NCBI GenBank assembly: GCA_963575745.1
Contig: CAUYUJ010006347.1
Location: 224,785 to 262,284, forward strand
Direction of reading: 5' to 3'
DNA: 37,500 nt
Source of the DNA: Prorocentrum cordatum
Taxonomy: Eukaryota; Sar; Dinophyceae; Prorocentrales; Prorocentraceae
Shown: positions 10,180-19,318 of the stretch, one piece after another
Position numbering within the stretch: position 1 is the first letter of the stretch
How the letters are laid out: each line of letters opens with the position of its first letter
Notes under the pieces: generated by a model
The model's database searches: none
What the model saw: the letters and a program-made list of their open reading frames with translations, nothing else
What the model was told of the DNA's origin: nothing
Translations under genes and position numbers: made by a program

Positions 10180-10700
10180 CCTCCCTTATGGAGGACGCGG
10201 GCCCTGAGGGAAACGGGTCTTGAGGTCTTTCGTTGCGTTCGGCCTCCCGGGGCTCTCCTCGGGCCCCCAGGCCTGCAAGAAAACGGGTCAGGACGAAGAC
10301 CTGGTTCTGGTGGGCTGCCCCAGGGTCCAGGACCTGTCCCTTGGGGCCCGCATGGGTGCCACTGGCCGTTCCCGCGAGGCTCGCGCTGAGCCATCCTGCC
10401 TCCTCGGGTGCGAGTCTGGGGCGACGCGTTTCAGCGGGTCTTGTCCTCACGTGGTCATGCATGGTCGGTTGTTCGTCTCCCTCGGTCTTTCGCCCCGTTC
10501 TCTCCTCCCCTGCGCCTTTGTCTCGGCCCTCCCCAGGCCCACTCATCGAATCCCGATGACGACCTTGAGCACTTAATCTCGAGGTTGGCTCTATTGCACG
10601 ACATGCGTGGTATAGCCCAATCTCAAAAATAGGTCAAGCCCTCAGCATTTCCTGCACTGCCTCTCGTCGGCTCGCGCTCGAGGGTCAGGTGATTGGCACG
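10180..10700. other. Unassigned segment
   Basis: No repeat or gene is recognised. The plus frame ending at 10632 finishes as NPDDDLEHLISRLALLHDM, which looks more protein-like than its neighbours, but nothing else supports it. Confidence 0.25.
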
Positions 10701-10714
10701 CAAACGTCATGAGA

Positions 10715-11190
10715 TACGGTCGCTCCTGCTTCTGCTCCTCCTTCTGCTTCCTCTGTTCCTCATGCCCCCTTTGCTCCTCCTTCTGCTCCTCCTCGTTGTC
10801 CCCCGGCTCCTCCTCCTACTTCTCCTCCTGCTCCTCCTCCTCATCCTTTTTTTCTCCTCGTGCGAGGATGAAGAGGGAGGATTTCGTCCTCCTGCCCGCC
10901 CCCCACCTCCTCCTCCTCCTGCCAGTGTTTTTTTTTTGGTTTTCCGACGGCTACGGCTCTTCTCGTCCCGCCCAGACGGGCGTGGCTCTACTCTTAGTAG
11001 ATCTGGACGGACGCTCGCTCGCTCGCTCGCTCCTGCTTCTTTTCCTTCTCCTCCTTCTCCTCTTCATCCTCCTCCTCCTCCTCCTGCTCCTCCTCCTCCT
11101 CCTCCTCCTCCTCCTCCTCCTCCTCCTCCTCCTCCTCTTCCTCTTCCTCGTCCTCCTCCGTTTCCTCCTCCCCCTCCTCACCCCAATCTT
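10715..11190. repeat. CTC/CTG/CCT-rich pyrimidine block
   Basis: Degenerate CTCCT, CTTCTG and CTC runs, becoming a pure CCT array near 11065-11160. A short GCTCGCTC run lies at about 11013-11032. Confidence 0.8.
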
Positions 11191-11590
11191 CCACTCTCTC
11201 TGGGTGTTGTTCGTTTCGTCGTGGCGTTCTCCCTCGTTCCCGCCCTCTTATTTCTGCTTCGGTCTCTCTCCTCCTGGCACTGTGGGTTCAGGTCTCTGGA
11301 GGCAGCGTCGGAGCCTGAAATAAGAGTCGGCGCGGCGGTCGGCTGAAGACTGTGTTCCCCCAGGGGTGCCACGCTTCCCCCCTTCCTCCTCCTCCGCCTC
11401 CTCCTCCCTCCCCCTCCCTCTCCCAGCCAAACCCTTCGGGGGGACCTCGGGAGACGGGTGGGCCAGCACCGGCCGGGCGGTCGCTCGAGCGATGCCAGCA
11501 CATACCAGGCCGCACTAGCACGAGAAGCACGCATCTTTCGGCAATGGGGGTGAGGAGGACGCGAGATTCGAATAACGAAACACAACATAA
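11191..11590. other. Unassigned segment
   Basis: Mixed GC-rich sequence with a short CCT run near 11385-11425. No gene is supported. Confidence 0.35.
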
Positions 11591-11592
11591 AC

Positions 11593-11740
11593 ATAAACTT
11601 TTGGCGGTACGCGCGGATTTCTTGGATCTTCGCTGGGCCCCCTGGTTGCGCCTCCGGAGCCGCCCCTGGCTCGCTCCGCGCGCCAGGCAGAGGAGCCCAG
11701 CGCAGATCCAAGAAATCCGCGCGGACCGTGAAACGTTTAT
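11593..11740. repeat. Foldback (MITE-like) element, copy 1
   Basis: The left arm has ATAAACTTTT, then CGCGCGGATTTCTTGGATC and a CGCTGGG end. The right arm, read in reverse complement, has ATAAACGTTT, CGCGCGGATTTCTTGGATC and GCGCTGGG. About 60 bases separate the arms. The whole unit, including its centre (GCGCCTCCG, GCGCCAGG), is homologous to 18926-19077. No clear target duplication was found. Confidence 0.7.
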
Positions 11741-11759
11741 ATTAATGACGCTTGCTTTT

Positions 11760-12095
11760 TCCTTCCAAAGATGGAGGGAGAGGAGCTATGGAGGGGGAGA
11801 CTGGCGAGAGGACACGCGGAGGCCGACGGCGGCGGCAGGGGGGAGATGGAGAGAGAGGACGAGGAGGCCGACGGCGGCGCTGGGGACGGGGAGGAGGTGG
11901 AGGAGAAGATGCGGAGGAGGAGGAGGAGGAGGAGGAGGAGGACTGGGGAAGAGAAGATTGGAGAAAGCTGAGGACGAGCAGAACGAAGAGGTCGAGGAGG
12001 GAGGAGGAGTCGACGTCGACGAGGAGGAGGAGGAGGAGGCGGAGGCGGAGGAAGAAGAGGAGGAACATCAGGAGGAGAAGAATGAGGGTGGCATG
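11760..12095. repeat. GGA-rich purine block
   Basis: GAGG, GGC and GGA runs form a degenerate purine array. The Glu/Arg-rich frames here are products of the repeat. Confidence 0.75.
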
Positions 12096-12475
12096 GCTAG
12101 CGTCGAACCCGTACCCTCTCAAATGTCTCAGTTCAATCATTTCTGTTGGGTTTGTTGGACAACCTGTCGGGCTGCACAATTCTGTTTAGCTCGAGTTTGG
12201 CAGGTGGTTCCGGTCATGGGCAGGGCGGGGCATCAGGATGCTTCCGATGCCCCGGCTTGCCGCGCAGCGTCGGGCCTTGGCTTCGTTATCGGGCTCCTCC
12301 TCGCGCGAGTCGGAGAGCGGAGAGGGGCGGGATCGGGGACGCAAAACAAATTGAATGATTCTTTAGGCTTACGCCACATCCGCCGACCCCTATAGAAGGT
12401 ACTGCGCCTCCAGGACTGCATTTCACGAGGCTTGTCCGCATCATGACACGGCGCTCGACATCGTTCCTGTTGCTT
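12096..12475. other. Unassigned segment
   Basis: A plus frame runs through it to a stop at 12395, but it holds no recognisable motif. I see no repeat. Confidence 0.3.
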
Positions 12476-12479
12476 CGTT

Positions 12480-13110
12480 GCTGTTATCGTACCTCTTGGT
12501 GCTCTTTTGTGGCCTCTTGGTGGCATTTTGGCCTGTCTGCAGGCCATATCTGGCCGCCTTGAGGCATCTTGGGCCAAGTTTTGGGGCCTCTTCGGGGCTT
12601 CCTGGGGGCTTCTTGGAGGCCGTTGAGGTTCTTTTGGGGGTCCCTCAGGGCCTCTTGGGCTGTTCTTGGGGCAGGCTGGGGGCGTCTTGGGGCCGAAGGC
12701 TCGAGCAGGTGTCGCCTTGGGGCCGTCTGGGGGCCCTCTTGGGCTGTCTTGGGGGCTTCGGGGGCTGTTGTTGGACCATCTTCGACCCGTCTTGGGGGCC
12801 CCTGTGGCCGTCTGGGGGCGATATTGAAGGTTTTTGTTTGCCCGTCTGGGACGTTGTGCAAACCGAATAGGCGAGCATGCTAAAAATGCTTGTTCTTCGA
12901 AGGGGATGGGACGATTTTTGTTTCTTGGGACCCTTTAGGGCGCATGTTTGGGGCCTTTGGGGGCGTCTTGGCAGCTTCGGAGGCTGCCTGGAGGCCATCG
13001 TGGGCGTCCAGGGTTATATTTCGGCGAATCGTGGCCCCCTGGGACCGTCTGGGGAGCGTTCTGGTGCCTTCATGGCCAGTTTTGGAACCCTCCGCTCCCC
13101 CGTGACGCGT
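12480..13110 (-). repeat. Degenerate GGCCCAAGA-family repeat (minus orientation)
   Basis: The plus strand carries repeated TCTTGGGGGC, GGCCGTCTGGGGG and GGGCTTCTTGG words. An AT-richer break at about 12870-12925 sits where other family members also have one. Pro/Lys/Arg-rich minus-strand frames through it are produced by the repeat. Confidence 0.7.
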
Positions 13111-13570
13111 TCGGTCCAGGGTCGCCCGGGGCCGGGGGGGGGTCAAATCTCCGGTTTGGGGTCCTTGGGGGGGTTATGGGGGGGGGACCATCTCACACGC
13201 CTACGGCGGATACAGTCAATCCGCATTATAAGTTTGGGAAACCTTCCCAAGGATACCCTTGCATCCTTGCCTCCTCGGCCCATCGTTGGCCACTTTCGTT
13301 GACCGCGCCCCGCTCGAAAAGCTTCGAGATGGGCGTCCACGGCTCTTGCATCCTTACCACGCATCCTTATGATACGGGACGGCTGTAGGTGAATGGGGGG
13401 GAACGCAGAGGTGGGCGAAGGGGGGCGCAGGAGGGAACAGGCCCCATACGCTCTCTTATCCTTCTCTCTGGTCTACCATGTTGTCTGTCTCGCGATCCCT
13501 CGGATCCCGCGCGTGCGTGGCCATCCTGCGCGCCTGCGTGTGTTTGTTGTGGTCTCTTTCCGGAGGGAGT
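13111..13570. other. Unassigned segment
   Basis: GC-rich with several G runs. No gene, exon or repeat is recognised. Confidence 0.35.
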
Positions 13571-13574
13571 ATTG

Positions 13575-13990
13575 AGGAGTTCCTTGAGCCACCCGAGAGG
13601 TCTCTGGGGCCTCATGGCAGGCGTCGCGGGCTTTCGGAGTGCCCCCCCCCCCCCCCCCGTAGGCCTCCTGATCTTGGGCTGGTTGAGAGTCTTCTTCTGC
13701 TTCCTGAGAAGGCTGCCTGGCTTCCCGAGGGGCCTTGTTTGGCTTTCCGAAGGGTCACTGTGGCTCCCCGGAGCCCCCGCGGGTGTCTTGAGCCTCAGGG
13801 GGGTCCTCGGCTCCCTGAGGTTCACCAGAGCCTCCTGAGAAGTGCCCCCCCCCCCGATGAGCTTATTGGGCTCGCCGAGGGTGCCTCTTGGGCGCCCTCA
13901 GAAGGCCTCCTGGGCCTGCTGCCGGGGATCCTGGGCTTCCTGCGAGTCTCCGCGGGTCTCCAGACAAGCCCTTCAGGCTGGCGGGTTTCT
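13575..13990. repeat. Degenerate TCCTGAGAAG/TTCCCGAGGGG repeat, block 1
   Basis: The words CTTCCTGAGAAG, CTTCCCGAGGGG, CTCCCTGAGG and CTCCTGAGAAG recur about every 20-30 bases. The same words return at 14640-14960. Confidence 0.5.
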
Positions 13991-14009
13991 CCAAAGGGCT
14001 GAGACGGCC

Positions 14010-14330
14010 CGTCCTCCTCCTCCTCCTCCTCCTCCTCCGCCCTCCTCCTCCTCCTCCTCCTCTCCTCACTCCTCCTCCTCCTCCTCCCCTCCTCCTCCTC
14101 CTCCTCCCTCACCCCTCCTCCTCCCCATCCCTCCCCCTCCTCCCTCCTCCCTCCTCCCTCCCCCTCCTCCCTCCTCCCTCCTCCCCCTCCTCCCCTCCTC
14201 CACCTTCCTCCCCTCCTCCCCTCCCTCCTCCCTCCTCCCTCCTCCTCCTCCTCCTCCCCTCCTCCTCCTCCTCCTCCTCCTCCCTCCTCCTCCTCCCTCC
14301 TCCTCCTCCTCCTCCTCCTCCTCCTCGAGT
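14010..14330. repeat. CTC/CCT array
   Basis: About 320 bases of CCT with CCCT and CCCCT variants. Confidence 0.9.
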
Positions 14331-14454
14331 CGCCTGTGGCCCCGGGGGAAACCGTGCACCCTCAGGTTTCGTGAATGGTCTTCCGGGCTTCAGGGGGACC
14401 CTTGTGAGACTTCTGGGCCAGGTTGGAAAGTGATATACAAACACGTGTGGTTTC

Positions 14455-14560
14455 ATCTCCGCCCATATATATATGTGTATATATATATATATATGTGTAT
14501 GTATGTATATATATACTACATCTACATCTACATCTACACATATATGTATGTACAGATGTT
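14455..14560. repeat. TA/TATG and CTACAT microsatellite
   Basis: Runs of TA and TGTATG, then four CTACAT-like units. A perfect 14-base palindrome, ACTTTCGCGAAAGT, follows at 14587-14600. Confidence 0.8.
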
Positions 14561-14639
14561 GTTGTTGGATAGGGTAGGGTTGCGAGACTTTCGCGAAAGT
14601 AGGAGCCCTTACCCAACAATGTAAGATGCGCTTTGGGAT

Positions 14640-14960
14640 GTTATACGATTGCACAGGTTTGGTTTTTAGGAGGCCCATGTGGGGTTCCCGAGGGTCCCCC
14701 AGGTCCCCCCCGAAGTGCTTTTTTGGCTTCCTGAGGACTGGTGAGAGCCTATCAACTCCTGAGATGCCTCCTGGGCTTCCTGAGAAGCCCCCCGAGGGCC
14801 CTCAAGCTTCCTGCGAGGGCTTTCGGTCATCCCGGCAGGCCTCTTGGACCTCCCGAGGGGGGGCGACCTGGGCCTCCTGAGAGGCCTCGCTCGCCCCCGA
14901 ATTCGGGTTCCGGGGAGGCGTTTTCGGCCAAACGGGAGGATCCTGAGAATCCCAGGTTGC
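14640..14960. repeat. Degenerate TCCTGAGAAG/CCCGAGGG repeat, block 2
   Basis: Repeated GGCTTCCTGAG, TCCTGAGAAGCC and TCCCGAGGG words match block 1 (13575-13990). The two blocks are separated by the CTC array and the TA microsatellite. Confidence 0.5.
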
Positions 14961-15841
14961 TCCAGCGGCCGTGTGGGGCCATGCGGGTTTGTGCTGGGAC
15001 CCGCGAGGCTCCTCGAAAGTTGTCGGGGCACGAGCGCGATAGTCACGCGATGGTAGTTGGCCTCCCTGGTGGAGGCTCAGGGGCCATCTCTCAGGAACTA
15101 TATTCTTGGGGGCGCGGCTACAAAAAAACGCGCCGCCAAAACGAGCAATGTTGCTGCGGGGGTGCCGTGGGTCATTTCTCGTGGGATGACTCCGGCCAGA
15201 CCGACGAAACCGCTCATGTGTGGCAGATCTCTACACGCAGTTTGGAAAGGGGGGTGCCGCAGGGAATCTCGCGTGCCAGTCTCGGGGGTAACCCAGGGCG
15301 TGTCGGGCCCGATGCTGCACCCCGTCGCCGATGGTCAGCCTGCGCAGCGTCGGCAACTACACCGGGGCCGCCCAGGGGGCGGCGTCGAGCTGCGTGGCGG
15401 CTCGCGGCCTGGAGGCCCAGGTATGCTTCCGTGTCGTGCAGCCGGCCCCCATCCCCATCCCCCAGTCCCTTTCGAGACCCCCACCAAATTCGACTAGACG
15501 TAGGAGTGACCGTTCGCCGGAGTGACCTTTCTTGCGGGCACAGGTGGGCGCTCATATGGCTGAAAACGAAGCGGTAGCAGCGGCTTGCGCGCCCGTGTTT
15601 GGTCTCCCCGCGGCCCCCAAAGAGCCGCGCGGCAAAGGTCACTCTTACCCAGGGTCACTCTTGCGTGTGGCCGACAAATTACCACCCCAGTTGGGGATGC
15701 ACCCCTCGAAACCCGAAGGGAACGGGCCAGATCCCCATCCGGGGAGGGTAGATCGGCCAGTGGGGCCCGGGCCACGCCGCTGGGCATAGGGGTCGGATAG
15801 ACGATGCTCAATTCTAGGATGGGTCAAAGACACGTTGCGGG
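14961..15841. other. Unassigned segment with uncertain coding potential
   Basis: Frames here are long for their size but carry no recognised domain. One stretch (about 15331-15420) reads MVSLRSVGNYTGAAQG and ends at CAG followed by GTATGC, a good donor, so a host exon is possible but unproven. Confidence 0.25.
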
Positions 15842-15849
15842 TCGTAGCC

Positions 15850-16017
15850 TCAAGTCGGGCATGTCCCTCCACAGGAGGGAAAAATTCAAAAATAGTCAAA
15901 CAATAGTCCCACGACCACGTTTCTAGCTTCTTTTTTTTGAAATTGTTTGAAGATGTTCTGGCTATCTTTTGAAACTGTCCTCGGGAATCCGCCTGTAGGA
16001 GGACATGCCCGACCTAA
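15850..16017. mobile_element. 168-bp MITE with terminal inverted repeats and 8-bp target duplication
   Basis: The left end is TCAAGTCGGGCATGTCC and the right end, in reverse complement, is TTAGGTCGGGCATGTCC; the inverted repeat continues more weakly for about 26 bases (ending CAGG). TCGTAGCC occurs immediately outside both ends (15842-15849 and 16018-16025), a perfect 8-bp target-site duplication. The inside is A/T-rich and non-coding. An 8-bp duplication is typical of hAT-type elements, so a non-autonomous hAT-like MITE is the best guess. The intact duplication suggests a fairly recent insertion. Confidence 0.82.
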
Positions 16018-16025
16018 TCGTAGCC

Positions 16026-16345
16026 ATTGCGCCACCAAGGGCCGCCGCTTCGGCGGGGCCACGCACGTGAGCCCAGCCACAAAACAGCAGGGGCAAACGC
16101 AGCAAGGGGAAGAGCCCCCAGGACTTCACGCGGCAACTATCGTTCAACACTCCTGTGAAGTCAGCTGCGATGGCCTGTTAGCTTTGCCAGGGGCGACTGG
16201 GCGAGCACTGCCAGCGTCTCTTTGCATATGGTCGCTGGCGTTGGCAGCAGAGTCGTCGGTCTGCCGGAATGCCACATGTAGGGGTTCGGGGTCCAATGCT
16301 ACCCATCATCGTCCTTCATGCCCACAGCGTCAGTGTCAGCGTCAG
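16026..16345. other. Unassigned segment
   Basis: No gene or repeat is recognised between the MITE and the following AT- and GGA-rich simple sequence. Confidence 0.35.
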
Positions 16346-16349
16346 AAGA

Positions 16350-16585
16350 AGAATCTTATTAAGATTATTATTAATAATAATAATACTAATGATAAGAAGA
16401 AGAAGAAGAAGAATAACAAAAAGCAGGAGGAGGAGGAGGGCGACGACGACAAGGTCGAAGGCGAGGAGGACGAGGAGGGGGGAGGGGAGAATACCAGGGA
16501 GGAGGAGGAGGAGGAGGAGGAGGAGGAGGAGGAGGAGGAGGAGGAGGGGGAGCAGGAGGAGGGAGAAGAAGAGAAAGAGGAGCAA
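16350..16585. repeat. AAT/AAG and GGA simple repeats
   Basis: A short ATTAATAATAAT and AAGAAG stretch leads into a GGA array at about 16495-16560. Confidence 0.8.
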
Positions 16586-16589
16586 TGGC

Positions 16590-17000
16590 CTCAAGTCTGC
16601 CGCCGCCTTCGAGAGTTCCTGCGGTGTGCCTGTCTTGGGCGCGAGCTTACGCACCTCCCCGCCTCATTCCCGATGAAGCAGGCGGACCCTGCGGGGGAAG
16701 CGGGCCCCGATGTTCTTTCTCCGTCTTCGGGCGCACGAGGCCACGCCAACTCTTTCTTCGTCGGGGCGCTTCCCCGTCGTCACATCCGGCCCCCAGGAGG
16801 CAGATCCTCCCTGGCCCCGTCCGCTCTCACAGATCACCCCACCTGAGCGACGTAAAAAAGACGGTGTCGTCTTCGCCGACATTGGCGCGCAAGCTGCCCG
16901 CGTAAGGTCGCGCGTGAGCGCCCTCGTCTCCATTATGGCGCGTCGCGCTGGCGGCCCGCGTGACTCACCGGGTAAGGTCGCCATATGCCATCTCGCGTAA
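16590..17000 (+). other. Coding-like stretch, unidentified
   Basis: The frame ending at 17000 reads ERRKKDGVVFADIGAQAARV and continues with VSALVSIMARRAGG, which looks more like protein than the repeat-derived frames around it. No domain is recognised and no start or splice sites can be fixed. It may be a retroelement remnant or chance. Confidence 0.22.
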
Positions 17001-17435
17001 GAGCGGTGTTTGATCGCGCATCTGCACTTCGAGGTCAGGGCCCGTGGCAGTGTCAGGTCTCCCCGTCCTCGGGCCCACGGGGCCCTCCCGGGAGCCCCGG
17101 GACCGTCCAACACAAGTCCAGGCTCTGGCCCCGCAGGGGGGGGGGGAACCTCGGGGGAGGTGGGGGGGGCGGGGACTTGGACCCGTCACCTGCCGGAACC
17201 CGCTCCCCCACGCCATCCTGTTCTCCTCCCCGCTCCTCTTGCCGCCCTTCGGCGGTGAGCCTGGGGGGGGGGGAGTGAGAAGGAGAAGGCCTGCGCAGGA
17301 AGCTCGGAAGTCCCCTCTGCCTTCCGAGAAGAGCCCTATGAGCCCTCCCCGAGGACGCATACAGCTGTTCCGAAGGCCCGAGGGCCTCTGCGAAGTGCCG
17401 CTGGCTTCCTTGAGAATGCCCTCCTTCTTTCCCCC
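17001..17435. other. Unassigned GC-rich segment
   Basis: G-run-rich sequence without a gene or repeat I can support. Confidence 0.35.
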
Positions 17436-17439
17436 TATT

Positions 17440-17538
17440 CCTTTCACCCTCCTTCTCCCCCTCCTCCCCCTCGTCCTCCCCCTCCTCCTCCTCCTCCTCC
17501 TCCCCTCCTCCTCCTCTCCTCCTCCTCCTCCTCCTCCT

Positions 17539-17570
<32 letters not shown>

Positions 17571-17882
17571 TCCATCCTCCTCCTCCTCCTCCCCCTCCTC
17601 CCCCTCGTCCACCCCCTCCTCCCTCCTCCTCCTCCATCCTCCTCCTCCATCTCCCTCCTCCATCCCCTCCTCCTCCTCCTCCTCCTCCTCCTCCTCCCTC
17701 CTTCCTCCCTCCTCCTCCTCCTCCTCCTCCTCCTCTCTCCTCCTCCCTCCTCCTCCTCCTCCTCCTCCTCCTCCTCCTCCTCCTCCTCCTCCTCCCCCTC
17801 CTCCCTCTTCCTCCCTCCTCCTCCTCCTCCTCCTCCTCCTCCTCCTCCTCCTCCTCCTCCTCCTCCTCCTCCTCCTCCTCCT
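17440..17882. repeat. Long CTC/CCT array
   Basis: About 440 bases of nearly pure CCT with occasional CCCCT and CCAT variants, the longest pyrimidine array of the window. The 399-residue plus frame and 418-residue minus frame across it are repeat products. Confidence 0.92.
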
Positions 17883-17884
17883 GC

Positions 17885-18110
17885 CCCGAGGGGGCCCCTC
17901 CCGTAGGGGAGGGGTCGGGACCCTAGGGTCCCCCTGGCGCAGGCGGGGAGCGCCGGGCCCGAGGGGCGAAAAGCCCCCGCACCCCGGGGGACGCCGCCAA
18001 AGCGCGGTTTCCTTCCCCCGGGGGGGTCGCCAGGCCCCGTGTGCTTCCCCAGGGCGGTGCTGGGTTCCCCCCCAGCACTTGCCGCCCTGGGGCGGGGTCG
18101 GCGGCCCGTC
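17885..18110. other. Palindrome-rich GC segment
   Basis: Contains GACCCTAGGGTC and CCCCTCCCGTAGGGGAGGGG, both self-complementary, followed by G- and C-run-rich sequence. No gene is seen. Confidence 0.5.
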
Positions 18111-18113
18111 CCT

Positions 18114-18197
18114 GTCGTGTCGCTCGTTCGTGTCGTGTCGTTCGTGTCGCGTCGTTCGTTTCGTCCCCCTGTCGTGTCGTGTCGTGTCGTGTCGGGG
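18114..18197. repeat. GTGTC-type tandem repeat
   Basis: Repeats of CGTGTCGTGT, CGTTCGTGTC and GTGTCGTGTC over about 80 bases. Confidence 0.75.
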
Positions 18198-18252
18198 TCC
18201 CGGGGTCCGATACGCGGCCACCCATGGAGTGGGTGGTGGGTAGGGTTGGCGC

Positions 18253-18365
18253 GGAGCACGTGCTCCTGCGCCCCCTACCCCGACCAGGGAGCGCGGAGCA
18301 CGGTCTCCTGCGCTCCCTGGTCGCGCTTAGGTCGCGCCACGGGGGCACGGCCCCGACCGTGGCGC
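18253..18365. repeat. Cluster of three perfect inverted repeats
   Basis: GGAGCACGTGCTCC at 18253-18266 is a perfect palindrome. GACCAGGGAGCGC (18282-18294) pairs with GCGCTCCCTGGTC (18310-18322). GCGCCACGG (18334-18342) pairs with CCGTGGCGC (18357-18365). Together they could fold into three adjacent stem-loops. Confidence 0.7.
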
Positions 18366-18431
18366 GTCCGTCTTTTTCTCGCTGGCACTCGCCACGCCAG
18401 CGGAGTCATGTGGCTGTTCATGGGTCGATCC

Positions 18432-18595
18432 TAAAAAAAATCCTCCTCCTCCTCCTCCTCCTTCCTCCTCCCTCCTCCTCCTCTCCTCTCCTCCTCCTCC
18501 TCCTCCTTCCTCCTCCTCCTCCTCCTCCCTCTCTCCCTCCTTCCTCCATCCCCTTTCCTCCCTCCCTCCCTCCCTACTCTGCGAACTCCTGCCGC
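18432..18595. repeat. CCT array
   Basis: CTC/CCT run with CCTT and CTCT variants, ending in CCCT repeats shortly before the third WD40 exon. Confidence 0.88.
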
Positions 18596-18673
18596 CCTCT
18601 CTTGAGCAGGCTCTGCTCCTGCCCCCGTGCCCCCCCCACCCCCCGGGGGGCGCGCCGCCGAGCTCCCTGGCAG

Positions 18674-18731
18674 GCGGTGGAACTCGAGGACGGGGGAGGC
18701 GGTGACGACGCTCGAGGGGCACGCTGGCCCG
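18674..18731 (+). CDS. WD40-repeat protein, candidate exon 3
   Basis: The 58 bases complete the codon left open by exon 2 and encode RRWNSRTGEAVTTLEGHAGP. This is the second half of a WD40 repeat: W-N in the WD position, the TG turn, and the GH that opens the next blade. The acceptor AG at 18672-18673 is followed by G. The donor is GC at 18732-18733 in phase 0, the same repeat position at which exon 1 ends (GHAGP). With exon 2 it gives a 40-residue unit, the canonical length. The next exon should start with a V-x-C-like strand; I could not find it with confidence to the right. Confidence 0.72.
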
Positions 18732-18825
18732 GCTCCCCGGCCGCGCCACCTCGGGGGGGGGGAGGGCCCGGGCCCCTCGCGTCGGGCCCACAATCACGAC
18801 GGGAGGCTCTTCGCTAGCTAGTTTT

Positions 18826-18905
18826 GGCCTCTGGGGGCCCTCGCCGGGCCCCAGGAACGTCAAAAAAGAATTTTCAGGATGAAAAACAGGCCCCGGGGAA
18901 GGATC
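18826..18905 (+). repeat. Dispersed repeat, plus copy of 3655-3745
   Basis: GGGGGCCCTCGCC, an A run, CAGGATGAAAAAC and GGGGAAGG occur in the same order as on the minus strand of 3655-3745. It lies about 95 bases after exon 3. Confidence 0.55.
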
Positions 18906-18925
18906 AAAGAAGAGAAGCACACATG

Positions 18926-19077
18926 AACATACTTTTGTGGCGCTCCGCGCGGATTTCTCGGACCTGCGCTGGGAGCAGCCTGGCAGCGCCTCCGTCGCCG
19001 CCCTTGGCGCGCTCCCCGCGCCAGGGAGGGGGGCCCAGCGCGGATCCCAGAAACCGCGCGGAGCACAAGTTTATGTT
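18926..19077. repeat. Foldback (MITE-like) element, copy 2
   Basis: Arms AACATACTTTTGTGG with CTCCGCGCGGATTTCT, and in reverse complement AACATAAACTTGTG with CTCCGCGCGGTTTCT, both ending in GCGCTGGG. The centre matches copy 1 at 11593-11740. The arms here have drifted slightly more than those of copy 1. Confidence 0.7.
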
Positions 19078-19154
19078 TACCCACCGGTCGTTGAAATGAT
19101 CGAGGCTAAAGTAGGTTGGAACAGCATCAAAGGGGCAATAGATGTCTTCAGATT

Positions 19155-19192
19155 TATATATATACATACATACATAGAGAGAGATGTGTGTG

Positions 19193-19258
<66 letters not shown>

Positions 19259-19318
19259 CACATGCATACATACATACATACATACATACATACATACATA
19301 CATACATACATACATACA
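19155..19318. repeat. TATATG and CATA microsatellite at the LINE 5' border
   Basis: TATATG repeats pass into about 14 CATA units that end directly at the DinoSL sequence. CATA repeats also border the 3' side of the LINE. Confidence 0.9.

Noticed and set aside
14575-14586. Telomere-like TAGGGTAGGGTT
   Set aside because: Only two imperfect units, with no array.
15331-15422. Possible host exon MVSLRSVGNYTGAAQG with donor CAG-GTATGC
   Set aside because: Only the donor is good; no convincing acceptor, domain or frame preference. Kept as a note in the unassigned segment.
17044-18243. Open frames of about 400 residues on both strands
   Set aside because: They are poly-Pro/Leu/Ser and poly-Gly/Glu/Arg readings of the CCT array. 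A trinucleotide repeat without stops stays open in several frames.
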